A model generated the notes under the pieces. That model had not been told where the DNA came from and did not search any database. It saw only the letters and a list, made by a program, of their open reading frames with translations. From positions 62,001 through 126,000 of the forward strand of contig NZ_JAOSZE010000009.1 in assembly GCF_025630775.1 (NCBI RefSeq): DNA of 64,000 bases. The letters are read 5' to 3'. Numbering within the stretch: the stretch's first letter is position 1; the number at the start of each line of letters is the position of its first letter. This DNA is from Actinoplanes sp. KI2 (GTDB taxonomy: Bacteria; Actinomycetota; Actinomycetes; Mycobacteriales; Micromonosporaceae). Below are positions 8,014 to 15,532 of this stretch, one piece after another. A program made the position numbers and the translations under genes.

Positions 8014-8024
8014 TAACAGATCCG
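8014..8024. promoter_or_regulatory. Candidate operator upstream of GH75 (TAACAGATCCG)
   Basis: This 11-mer is the exact reverse complement of CGGATCTGTTA at 8838-8848 upstream of the GH9 gene. It lies 56 bp before the GH75 start, next to the small palindrome AGTTAACT (8007-8014). A shared regulator is inferred. Confidence 0.45.
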
Positions 8025-8079
8025 CCGCGGACATCTCCCTCGTCCGTCCATTTTGGACTGACTTGTCCTTGGAGGGCAC

Positions 8080-8739
8080 GTGAAACGTAAGACCATGACC
8101 GCATTCGCCGCGCTGGGCCTGCTGCCGGCGATCCTCACCGCCTCCCCCGCCCGGGCGGCCGGCCCCACCGCCGCCCAACTGCTGGCGAAGGTCAGCTCCT
8201 GCACCGTCGCCTCGCACGGCAAGTACGCCACCGACGACGGCGAGGCGTCGACCGTCAACATCTGCAAGAAGGGCTCGGCGTTCTTCTGGAAGGCCGACAT
8301 GGACATCGACTGCGACGGCGTGCGCACGTCGAACTGCAACGAGAACACCGATCCCTGGTACCAGGACCAGACCTCGTTCGAGACGTCCGCGGGCCGGCCG
8401 TTCCAAGCCGACAAGACCCACTATTTCGTGATTCCGTTGCCGAGCTCGCGATTCAACTACTCCAGCAGCGGCATCAAGCCGGGCAGCGTCGCGGCGATCA
8501 TCTACAACAACAAGGTGGTCTACGCCGTCTTCGCCGACGAGGGCCCGGACAACATCATCGGCGAGGCCTCGTACGCGACGGCGAAGGCGCTCGGCATCGA
8601 CCCCGACCCGGACACCGGCGGCGTCGACTCGGGCGTGACCTACATCGTCTTCCCGGGCAAGGTGCCGAGTCCCATCGAGTCCAACAGCGCCATCGACAGC
8701 AAGGGCGCAAGCGCGGCAACAGCGTTCGTGAACAGCTGA
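8080..8739 (+). CDS. Secreted chitosanase, GH75 family
   Basis: A 219-residue secreted protein. The signal peptide ends near ASPARAAG (about residue 27). The mature protein carries GH75 signatures: SAFFWKADMDIDCDG, the QTSFETS block, the VIPLPSSRF strand and DEGPDNIIGEASYA, which holds the acidic catalytic residues. GH75 enzymes hydrolyse chitosan and were first described from fungi, so this would help degrade fungal or arthropod walls. GTG 8080 sits five bases after a GGAGG ribosome site. The length matches the catalytic domain alone with no binding module. An inverted-repeat terminator follows directly. Confidence 0.85.
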   Translation: MKRKTMTAFAALGLLPAILTASPARAAGPTAAQLLAKVSSCTVASHGKYATDDGEASTVNICKKGSAFFWKADMDIDCDGVRTSNCNENTDPWYQDQTSFETSAGRPFQADKTHYFVIPLPSSRFNYSSSGIKPGSVAAIIYNNKVVYAVFADEGPDNIIGEASYATAKALGIDPDPDTGGVDSGVTYIVFPGKVPSPIESNSAIDSKGASAATAFVNS

Positions 8740-8746
8740 GCCGTGC

Positions 8747-8783
8747 GGGCAGGGGCGCGGGCCATCGGTCGGCGCCCCTGCCC
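8747..8783 (+). terminator. Hairpin terminator after GH75
   Basis: A 12-bp perfect stem (GGGCAGGGGCGC with its complement) around a 13-nt loop begins 7 bp after the GH75 stop codon. It separates the GH75 and GH9 genes into different transcripts. Confidence 0.8.
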
Positions 8784-8837
8784 CTACCTTGCCGCAAAAC
8801 GCGAAGGAATCTCCTGACCTTGTGATACCGTCCACGA

Positions 8838-8853
8838 CGGATCTGTTAAACAG
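8838..8853. promoter_or_regulatory. Candidate operator upstream of GH9 (palindrome CTGTTAAACAG)
   Basis: CTGTTAAACAG (8843-8853) is a perfect 11-bp palindrome, and its left part is included in CGGATCTGTTA, shared in reverse orientation with the GH75 upstream region. It lies 23 bp before GTG 8877, a likely repressor position. Confidence 0.5.
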
Positions 8854-8876
8854 TCTTCCTATTGCGGAGTGACCTC

Positions 8877-10721
8877 GTGTTCAAACTGGTCATGAGCCTG
8901 GTCCTGGTCGCCCTCACCGGCTTCGCCGCGCCCCCGGCGGTGTCCGGCCTCGCCGCGCCCACGGCGGTGTCCGGCGTCATCCGCGTCGACCAGGCCGGAT
9001 ATGTTCCCGGCGAGAGCAAGCAGGCGTACCTGATGGCCACCGCGCCGGCCACCGGCCTGCGGTTCACCGTCCTCGACGCGAAGGGCCGGCCGGTGCTCTC
9101 CGGCGACGTGGCCGCGAAGAGCCGGGGCTCCTGGAACGCCGCCTACCCGGCGGTCTACCCGATCGACCTCAGCCGCCTCGACCGGCCCGGCACGTACCGG
9201 ATCCGGGTCGGCGGCCTGGTGTCGCCCGGCTTCCCCGTGCGATCGGCCACCGATCTCTACGGCGAGGTGGTCCGGGACGGGGTGACGTTCTTCCGCACCC
9301 AGCGCGACACCGCGCACCGCAACGACAAATCCGCCACCGTGTACGCGACACCGCACTTCGCCGAGGAGGACGTCATCGCCGACGCCGACCTCAAGCGGAT
9401 CGGCGGCCCGGTCGACGTCGCCGGCGGCTGGTACGACGCCGGCGACTACCTGAAGATGACTCACACCACGGCGTACGGCGCCATCACGCTGCTGGCCGCC
9501 GCCCGCGCGATGGGCCCGTCCGCCCCGGCCGCCCTGGACGACGAGGCCCGGCAGGGCATCGCGTGGCTGGACAAGGCGTGGGACCAGCGCACCCGAACCC
9601 TGCGGCTGCAGGTCGGCATCGGCTCCGGCAACCAGGCCGGCACCTTCACCGGCGACCACGACCTGTGGCGCCTGCCGGCCGCCGACGACCGGAACGCCGA
9701 CCACGCCGACCGGTACGCCGCCGCGCACCGCCCGGTCTTCGACGCCGCCGCGCCCGGCAAGCCGATCAGCCCCAACCTGGCCGGCCGGGTCGCCGCCGCC
9801 TTCGCCCTCGCCGCCCAGCAGGACGCCATCCGCTACCCCACCCGGGCCCGCGCCGAAGTGCGCGCCGCCACCTCGCTCTACGCCCGCGCCGACGTCAAGA
9901 GCCCGCCGAAGCCGCTGGTCACCGCGCTGCCCAATGAGTTCTACCCCGAGGACACCTGGCACGACGACATGGAGCTCGGCGCCACCGAGATCGCCCTCGC
10001 CCTGAGCCGGCTCGGCCTGCCCGGCGGGCGCGCCTACGTCCGCGACGCCGCCGGCTACGCGCACGGCTACCTCGCCGAGGAAACCGGGGACACCTTCAAC
10101 CTGTACGACGTGAGCGCCCTCGCGCACGCCGACCTGATCACCGCGATCCGGCAGACCGGCGGCCCGGCCGGGCTGGCCCTCGGCCGGGACCGGCTGATCG
10201 CCGACCTGCGGCGGCAGGTGCGCACCGGCGCCGACCGGGCGGCCAAGGACGTGTTCCACGCCGGCGGCGTCTACACCGACTTCGACGTCGACTCGCACAC
10301 GTTCGGGCTGATCGCCACCGAGGCGCTGTACCGCGCGGTCGCCGACGACTCCTATGCGGGGTTCGCGACCCAGCAGAGGGACTGGCTGCTCGGCGCGAAC
10401 GCCTGGGGCAGCAGCTTCATGGTAGGGGTGGGCTCGACCTTCCCGCGCTGCCCGCAGCACCAGATCGCCAACCTGACCGGCCGCCCGCTGACCGGCGCCG
10501 TGGTGAACGGCCCGAACGACCCGTCGCTGTTCGCCGACGGCCTGGGCGACTACCTGGACGACATGGTGAAGTGCCCGGCGGCCGGCCAGGACCCGTTCGC
10601 CGCGTTCACCGGCCACGGCAGCCGCTTCGTCGACGATGTACGAGCCTGGCAGACCGACGAGCCCGCCCTGGACATGACCGGCAGCGCCATCCTCGGCGCC
10701 GCCCTCCAGGCCGGCCGGTAG
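8877..10721 (+). CDS. Secreted GH9 endoglucanase with N-terminal Ig-like domain
   Basis: A 614-residue enzyme that cleaves beta-1,4-glucan outside the cell. A signal peptide of about 30 residues is followed by an Ig-like CelD_N domain (about 35-120, VIRVDQAGYVPGESKQAYL) and a GH9 catalytic barrel (about 130-610). The catalytic base motif is GGWYDAGDYLK, and the general acid is probably the Glu in QTDEPALDM near the C-terminus. An N-terminal direct repeat (AAPPAVSGLAAPTAVSG) straddles the signal cleavage region. GTG 8877 follows GGAG at a 7-nt gap. There is no cellulose-binding module. Confidence 0.9.
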   Translation: MFKLVMSLVLVALTGFAAPPAVSGLAAPTAVSGVIRVDQAGYVPGESKQAYLMATAPATGLRFTVLDAKGRPVLSGDVAAKSRGSWNAAYPAVYPIDLSRLDRPGTYRIRVGGLVSPGFPVRSATDLYGEVVRDGVTFFRTQRDTAHRNDKSATVYATPHFAEEDVIADADLKRIGGPVDVAGGWYDAGDYLKMTHTTAYGAITLLAAARAMGPSAPAALDDEARQGIAWLDKAWDQRTRTLRLQVGIGSGNQAGTFTGDHDLWRLPAADDRNADHADRYAAAHRPVFDAAAPGKPISPNLAGRVAAAFALAAQQDAIRYPTRARAEVRAATSLYARADVKSPPKPLVTALPNEFYPEDTWHDDMELGATEIALALSRLGLPGGRAYVRDAAGYAHGYLAEETGDTFNLYDVSALAHADLITAIRQTGGPAGLALGRDRLIADLRRQVRTGADRAAKDVFHAGGVYTDFDVDSHTFGLIATEALYRAVADDSYAGFATQQRDWLLGANAWGSSFMVGVGSTFPRCPQHQIANLTGRPLTGAVVNGPNDPSLFADGLGDYLDDMVKCPAAGQDPFAAFTGHGSRFVDDVRAWQTDEPALDMTGSAILGAALQAGR

Positions 10722-10771
10722 AGCTGACCACCGGACAGCCGCCCGCCGCTGCGACGACGGTCGGGCCGGCA

Positions 10772-11335
10772 TCAACAGGTCGACCGTCGACGTCGGCGCA
10801 GTGAAGTGGAAAAGTATCGCCATCCCACCGTTCTGATGTCCGCTTTCCAGCCCAGGGCGTCGAGCCGGCCCTGCAACTCGTCGGGGGCATAGAGCACCTT
10901 GACCGCGCGAAAGACCTGGCCGCCGGCGACCTCGCGGTGCACGGCCGGTACGGGCTGCGCAGCGGCCGGACGCTCCACGGCGGCCACCGCCGGCAGTTCG
11001 TCGATCACGAATACCCTGCCGTCCGGCGTCAGGCAGTCGGCGACAAGCGCCCAGAAAGCGGCGAAGCGCTGCGGTGGAACATGGGACAACCAGGCCGAGA
11101 AAAAGACGAAGTCGTAGCGCTCGGGCGGCCGCCACGTGAACAGGTCAGCTTCGACCAACTGCACGTGAGCCGCCCCGGCACGCTGCCGGCAGATCGCCAA
11201 TGCCTCCGGTGCGGCGTCGACAGCGGTCACCGTCGTGGCATGCCGGGCGAGCTCGACGGTCCATTGCCCGGTGCCGCACGCCAACTCCAGCGTCCGGCGG
11301 AAGGGTGCGAACCCCTCCAGGGTGTCACCTCTTCG
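10772..11335 (-). pseudogene. SAM-dependent methyltransferase, N-terminally truncated
   Basis: The reading frame encodes a class I methyltransferase core: TLELACGTGQWTVELA (SAM-binding motif I), VDAAPEAL (motif II acidic loop), FVFFSAWLSHVPPQRF (motif IV) and GWRYF at the end. Upstream the frame keeps a plausible helix (LEGFAPFRRTLE) but hits a TAA at 11336-11338 with no ATG, GTG or acceptable start between. Translation from the only later ATG (11284) would lose the start of motif I. Homologues carry about 40 more residues before motif I. The break lies just before the downstream lipoprotein leader, so the 5' end was probably lost in a rearrangement. Confidence 0.65.
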
Positions 11336-11416
11336 TTATCCGCAAATCAGAACTGCGGCCGTGAGCGGCGCATCGCACCGGATATGAGCGTCAACAATCT
11401 CGGAAAGGGCACCCCC

Positions 11417-12094
11417 ATGATGGGCCGTTTGGCAACCCTGCTGGGTGCTGTGGCCGTTGTCGGTCTCGCCTCCGCCTGCGCCCAAGATCCGGAGCACTTG
11501 AGCGGAGCTGCCGCGCCGGTCGGAACGCCGGCATCCGCCTCGGCCGCGACGCCGGCCAGCACGCCGCCGACCACCGGAGTGCCGTCGAGTGCGCCACCGG
11601 CCAGCAGCAAGCCCGTGCAGCCGTCGGCCACGGCGAGCACCGACCTCGAGCATCTGACCATCTATCCGACGCACGTCGGAGACCTGCGGGTGGGTATGTC
11701 GTTGACCAGCGCGAAGGCGACCGGGCTCATCACCTTCCGGCCCGGGGCCATCGCCTCCGACCCGGCCGGGTGCTCGTACGCGGATTGGCGTGGGCATCCC
11801 GGCGCCACCGGGGTCGTGTTCAACGGCCGATATGGCATCCGGGCGATCGAGGGCATCGCCCAGCAGCACACGCCTCAGGGCATCAAGATCGGCAGCACAC
11901 TGAGCGCCACGAAGAAGGTCTTTCCCGACTTGCACTTCGCACAAGCGGATCTCGGGGGCAACCCGAATCCGCAGACCGGCAGGGCGTTCGCCGACCCGAA
12001 GCCGAACGACGGCGCTCACTACCGGTTCGCCTTCAAGAACGGCAAGGTTGCCGAGATCGGTCTGGCGAGCGACCGAGCCGGCTGCTACGAATGA
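11417..12094 (+). CDS. Lipoprotein of unknown function
   Basis: A 225-residue lipoprotein with signal peptide MMGRLATLLGAVAVVGLASAC (lipobox LASAC, Cys 21). A low-complexity Ala/Pro/Ser/Thr spacer (about 22-75) leads to a globular domain of about 150 residues that begins LEHLTIYPTHVGDLRVGMSL and contains four spaced blocks ending YRFAFKNGKVAEIGL. The pattern, with a GDLRVGM opening, recurs in small actinobacterial lipoproteins of unknown role. ATG 11417 follows GGAAAGGG; an in-frame ATG at 11384 is possible but less likely. No catalytic residues are recognised. Confidence 0.72.
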   Translation: MMGRLATLLGAVAVVGLASACAQDPEHLSGAAAPVGTPASASAATPASTPPTTGVPSSAPPASSKPVQPSATASTDLEHLTIYPTHVGDLRVGMSLTSAKATGLITFRPGAIASDPAGCSYADWRGHPGATGVVFNGRYGIRAIEGIAQQHTPQGIKIGSTLSATKKVFPDLHFAQADLGGNPNPQTGRAFADPKPNDGAHYRFAFKNGKVAEIGLASDRAGCYE

Positions 12095-12186
12095 GTGTCC
12101 ACCTGTCCCGCGGCGCGGTCCGGGTCGGCCGACTCGCAGTCGGCGATCACGCCCGGACGCGCGCTGCCCTGGTCCGAGCAGCGGTC

Positions 12187-12513
12187 TCAGCCGGTGATCT
12201 CTTCCCGCCGACCCGTGCGGACGTCGTGGTACTCGACCCGGTACCGGCCGGTCAGCTCGGCCGCCAGGCGCCGGGCAAGCCGCGCGCCGCGGTCGGCGAA
12301 CGCCTCCTCGGCGGCCGCGTCGGGGAAGCCGGACGAGGCCGGGTCGTCGAGCACGAGGGTGGCGTCGTAGTCGTCACCCCAGTCGTTCAGTTCGTCGGCC
12401 AGTTCCTTGGAGATCGGCAGCGTCTCGGGGTCGACGTTGTACTCGTCGGCGCCTGGCTGCCACGTCGGGTACGACTGGTAGTCGGGCATCACCCGGATCA
12501 CATCAGTGGCCAA
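12187..12513 (-). CDS. Putative immunity protein to the adjacent toxin
   Basis: A 108-residue acidic cytoplasmic protein with no signal or membrane segment, about a quarter Asp/Glu. It is the last gene of the four-gene operon and overlaps the toxin stop codon by 11 bp, the usual place for the immunity gene of a polymorphic toxin. Its sequence (ELADELNDWGDDYDATLVLD, then a helix AAEEAFADRGARLARRLAAEL) matches no immunity family I can name. The start may be TTG 12513 or GTG 12501. The function is inferred from position, size and acidity. Confidence 0.65.
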   Translation of the reverse strand: MATDVIRVMPDYQSYPTWQPGADEYNVDPETLPISKELADELNDWGDDYDATLVLDDPASSGFPDAAAEEAFADRGARLARRLAAELTGRYRVEYHDVRTGRREEITG

Positions 12514-13669
12514 CTGGATTCGCCCCCACTATGAAGCCGTTGTTCCCGACCGTCACGGCCACCTTATAGGGCCGGCCCTCGAACACGAATTCGAAGATCG
12601 GCCGACCCATACCCTTACCCTGGTACCCGACGACCTTTCCTGTGGTGGCCGCGTCGAAGACGAACTGGCCAACCTTCTCGCGAGGCACGCCGATGTCGGC
12701 GAACTGGTCCGCATGATCCATGACGTGCTGGAGGCCGGCCTTCGCGTTGCCGCTCTCCAGGAAGATGATCTTCCCGTCGCCGTCCTTGCCGATCAGGATC
12801 ACCTTGTCAGGATCGTGTTTGACGCCGTTGGCGGCGAGTTCCTCGAGCAGCTCCGCCCGGCTCGGGCCGGTCGGCTTGCGGACGGGCTCCTTGCCACCCT
12901 TACCGCCCTTGGCGCCGAACCTACCCAGGACGCTTTTGATCTTTTCGATCAGTTCGGCAATCTTGCCGGCCATACCGCGGAGGCGGCCGAGGCTGCTGAC
13001 CAGGTCCCGCAGCCAACTGCTGATCTTCGCGGCCCAGGAGGCGCAGAGCGTCGAGACCTGCTCGACCACGAGCGGCGTCGCCAGGCCGAGCGACCCGACT
13101 TCCTCGGCCGCATAGACGATCAGCCGGGACACCAGCGTGGCGATGCCGTCGCGCACCAGCATGCGTACGCCGGCCACGAGGAACCCGGCGGCCTCCGTGA
13201 TGGCCGCGAGAGTTTCGGCGGCCTTGCCCAGAGCGTCGGCCGCGGCCTTCTGCTGACCGGTCCAGGTGCGGTAGGCGTCAGCGGCCGACCCCGTCCACTC
13301 GGTCATGTCCCACCGCACCGCGCGATCAAGGTCGTTCGCTCGGTCATGTACCGCCCCGGCCACGTTGCGCCAGGTCTGCGCATGCGCCGCGATCCGGGCG
13401 GGATCGCCCGCGAGCCAGTCCAGCGCCTCACGGAGCGGCTTGACGTGCTCGATGATCCAGGCGACGCCGTACTGCAGGAGCGCGCCGATCGGGTCGGAGA
13501 TGAGGGCCAGCGCGTCGAGGCCGGCTGACACCGTGCCGAGGGTGCCCTCGATCCAGCTACCGTCCTTGACGCCTTGGCAGATGGTCTCGATGTCCTGAGC
13601 TATCCACACGCCGGCCCACGGGTCGACGGTCGATTGCGCCGTGGCGACCAACGGGTTCCCGGAGGTCAT
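12503..13669 (-). CDS. Large polymorphic toxin, WXG100/LXG-like N-terminus with C-terminal toxin domain
   Basis: A 388-residue protein without a signal peptide, as is usual for type VII secretion cargo. The N-terminal 250 residues are helical and include a WXG-like region (TEWTGSAADAYRTW) and two hydrophobic stretches. A Lys/Gly-rich hinge (GAKGGKGGKEP, near 275) separates the last 110 residues. That domain has LQHVMDHADQFADIGVP, then GKVVGYQGKG, and ends GNNGFIVGANP. This layout resembles small RNase toxins of the barnase/EndoU/RelE-like group, which is inference. ATG 13669 overlaps the previous stop (ATGA) and has a GGAG site. Confidence 0.8.
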   Translation of the reverse strand: MTSGNPLVATAQSTVDPWAGVWIAQDIETICQGVKDGSWIEGTLGTVSAGLDALALISDPIGALLQYGVAWIIEHVKPLREALDWLAGDPARIAAHAQTWRNVAGAVHDRANDLDRAVRWDMTEWTGSAADAYRTWTGQQKAAADALGKAAETLAAITEAAGFLVAGVRMLVRDGIATLVSRLIVYAAEEVGSLGLATPLVVEQVSTLCASWAAKISSWLRDLVSSLGRLRGMAGKIAELIEKIKSVLGRFGAKGGKGGKEPVRKPTGPSRAELLEELAANGVKHDPDKVILIGKDGDGKIIFLESGNAKAGLQHVMDHADQFADIGVPREKVGQFVFDAATTGKVVGYQGKGMGRPIFEFVFEGRPYKVAVTVGNNGFIVGANPVGH

Positions 13670-13974
13670 CGGGTGCTCCGCAGGCGGTCGGCCGCGTTGC
13701 CGTCGGCCGCGTCGTAGTCGGCCGCCGTCGAGCGCAACGCGTCCGCCGTGTCGTGTGCCGCGGCCACGGCAGTACCGAGGCCGTCGATAAGATGCGACTG
13801 CAGGCCGTTCAGGATGGCCGGGACGAACTGGCACAGCTCGCCGTAGACATCCGTGTCGACATGCACCGCCTCGCCGGCCTGCTGAGCGACGCCCAGGCCG
13901 TCACCAATTGCGTCCACCTCAACGGCGTGCGAGACGAGGTCGGACGATTTGACCTGGAACTGGTCACCGCTCAT
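13666..13974 (-). CDS. EspC-like type VII secretion substrate or chaperone
   Basis: A 102-residue helical protein of the EspC/ESX-excreted family: SSDLVSHAVEVDAIGDGLGVA, then GEAVHVDTDVYGELCQFVP, then a long Ala-rich helix ending in AADYDAADG. Family members form helical hairpins and are co-secreted with a larger partner, here the toxin encoded next. Both ends overlap neighbouring genes by 4 bp (ATGA), so translation is coupled. No ESX ATPase or core gene is in the window; the secretion machine must be encoded elsewhere. Confidence 0.8.
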   Translation of the reverse strand: MSGDQFQVKSSDLVSHAVEVDAIGDGLGVAQQAGEAVHVDTDVYGELCQFVPAILNGLQSHLIDGLGTAVAAAHDTADALRSTAADYDAADGNAADRLRSTR

Positions 13975-14378
13975 TGCGCCTGGTCCCTGCCGTCGCTTTC
14001 CGGGTCGGGACGGCCGAGGCGGGCATTCACGGACCTCATCACGGCCTGACCGGTGGCGCTGTCGAGTCCGACGGTCTCTGCCGTCGCCCGGGCGAAGTCT
14101 CGGACCAGCGACTCCTTGGCAGCTCGAACAGCCGCCATGATCTGCCGTGCGGTGGTTTCGGCCGGCTGCCGCCGGATCTCCTCGTCGAGCCACAATCGGG
14201 TGATCTGGCCGTCTGATCCCACGGTGACCTCGACGGCGCCGTGGCCCTCACGTGCGGTGGCCGACAGTTCCGACGTAAGTTCGTTCAGCGCCCGCGCCTG
14301 AGCGGCACGCTCCTCGAAACCTCGCTGCCACCGGTCGATCTTTTCCAGCGCCAGGCCGTCGATCGCATCATCGGTCAC
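13971..14378 (-). CDS. YbaB/EbfC-family protein, first gene of toxin operon
   Basis: A 135-residue protein. The N-terminal helix (LEKIDRWQRGFEERAAQARALNE) leads into a small beta-sheet with AVEVTVGSDGQITRLWLDEEIRR and then a long C-terminal helix, the YbaB/EbfC nucleoid-associated fold. Such genes precede EspC-like and toxin genes in many actinobacterial type VII cargo operons, where their role may be as chaperone or adaptor rather than DNA binding. The GTG at 14378 has a TATCGT -10 ending 6 nt upstream, so the operon transcript appears leaderless. Confidence 0.82.
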   Translation of the reverse strand: MTDDAIDGLALEKIDRWQRGFEERAAQARALNELTSELSATAREGHGAVEVTVGSDGQITRLWLDEEIRRQPAETTARQIMAAVRAAKESLVRDFARATAETVGLDSATGQAVMRSVNARLGRPDPESDGRDQAQ

Positions 14379-14384
14379 CAGCTC

Positions 14385-14461
14385 ACGATAGTGACGGTCG
14401 GCAAAACTCCGGTGTCTTCCTCGGCGACGCCGGAACCCAGCTTGATCACCCGCGGTAGGCT
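14385..14461. promoter_or_regulatory. Divergent leaderless promoters of toxin operon and beta-lactamase-like gene
   Basis: On the minus strand TATCGT (14390-14385) ends 6 nt before GTG 14378. On the plus strand TAGGCT (14456-14461) ends 6 nt before GTG 14468. Both genes would start at or near the first transcribed base. The 89-bp spacer contains no other obvious element. Confidence 0.55.
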
Positions 14462-14467
14462 CCCGCC

Positions 14468-15430
14468 GTGCGTGCCAGCCGTGTCGTCTCGATGTTCTCC
14501 GTGTTTGCCCTGGCCGGGTGCGGCGGTGCCGCCTCAGCGGCCGGGACCCCGGCGCCGTCCTGGGTCGCGTCGTCGCCGTCGGTGACCGCCTCGGTGCCCG
14601 AGCCGGTGTATCCGTCAGCGACGCCGTCGCACTCTGCTACGGCGCCATCGCGTTCCGCTACGCCGGCTCGGTCGGTGGCCGGCACGAGCATCGCGTCGCG
14701 GATGGCGGCGGCGCGGGCGCTGATCGGCGCGAAACCGGGCACGATCGGGCTGGTGGTGCGGGACCGGGTGACCGGCACGGTCTGGCGGGCCGGCAACACC
14801 ACTCAACTCAACTGGACCGCGTCGACGATCAAGCTGGCCCTCTCGTCGGCGATCCTCGAGCGCGCGCACGCCGGCCAGGTCACCCTCACGGCCGCCGACC
14901 GGCAGAACATGCGGCGGTCGCTGGTCGACTCGGACAACGACGCCACCACCGCGCTGTGGACCAAGTTCGACGGCGCCGGCATGCTGACCCGCTTCCGCGC
15001 CACCTACGGGATGTCCACGCTCGGCGTCGTCCCCGGCTACACCGTCTTCTGGCGCAACCTGCACTGCTCGACGCAGGATCTGGCGAACCTGATGTCGTAC
15101 GTCCTGGACCGGATGGACGCCACCGACCGCGCCTACCTGGTCACCACCCTGCGCGGGGTGGCGTCCTTCCAGCACTGGGGTGTCTGGGGCGCCGGATCGT
15201 CGATGCATCCCGGCAACAAGGACGGCTGGGCACAGAAGCCGGACAACGGCGTGACCCACTGGGTGACGCACAGCGTCGGCTTCGCCGGCGACCACGAACG
15301 GTACGTCGTCGCGGTGACCTATCGGCTGACCGCCTCCGGCACCCTGGCTCAGGGCGCGCACACCGTCAGCGATCTGGTCGCCACCGTGTTCGGCGCCAGG
15401 ACACCGGCCGCCATCTCCTTCCCCGGCTGA
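14468..15430 (+). CDS. Class A beta-lactamase-fold lipoprotein (serine hydrolase)
   Basis: A 320-residue secreted lipoprotein. The signal peptide ends in ALAGC (Cys 18), then a Ser/Pro/Ala linker reaches residue 80. The penicillin-binding/beta-lactamase fold follows with the SxxK motif STIK (near 118), the SDN motif in VDSDNDAT and a KxG-type motif NKDGWAQ. The omega-loop Glu of true class A beta-lactamases is not obvious, so a cell-wall hydrolase or a weak lactamase is equally possible. It stands alone behind a leaderless promoter, divergent from the toxin operon. Confidence 0.8.
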   Translation: MRASRVVSMFSVFALAGCGGAASAAGTPAPSWVASSPSVTASVPEPVYPSATPSHSATAPSRSATPARSVAGTSIASRMAAARALIGAKPGTIGLVVRDRVTGTVWRAGNTTQLNWTASTIKLALSSAILERAHAGQVTLTAADRQNMRRSLVDSDNDATTALWTKFDGAGMLTRFRATYGMSTLGVVPGYTVFWRNLHCSTQDLANLMSYVLDRMDATDRAYLVTTLRGVASFQHWGVWGAGSSMHPGNKDGWAQKPDNGVTHWVTHSVGFAGDHERYVVAVTYRLTASGTLAQGAHTVSDLVATVFGARTPAAISFPG

Positions 15431-15532
15431 GAGCCTTCCCCGGCTGGGGGCCAGCCTGGGCCGCCCTCTTACCCGTGAGCCTTGGCCGGCGCCGGCCAGG
15501 TAGCCCGGCTGTCCGGCCGTCGTGGTCGGCTG

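Noticed and set aside
12095-12534. A plus-strand frame starting in the lipoprotein stop and running antisense to the immunity gene
   Set aside because: Its ATGA overlap is tempting, but the immunity gene in the other strand fits the operon layout and the plus frame has no motif beyond the 33-bp repeat.
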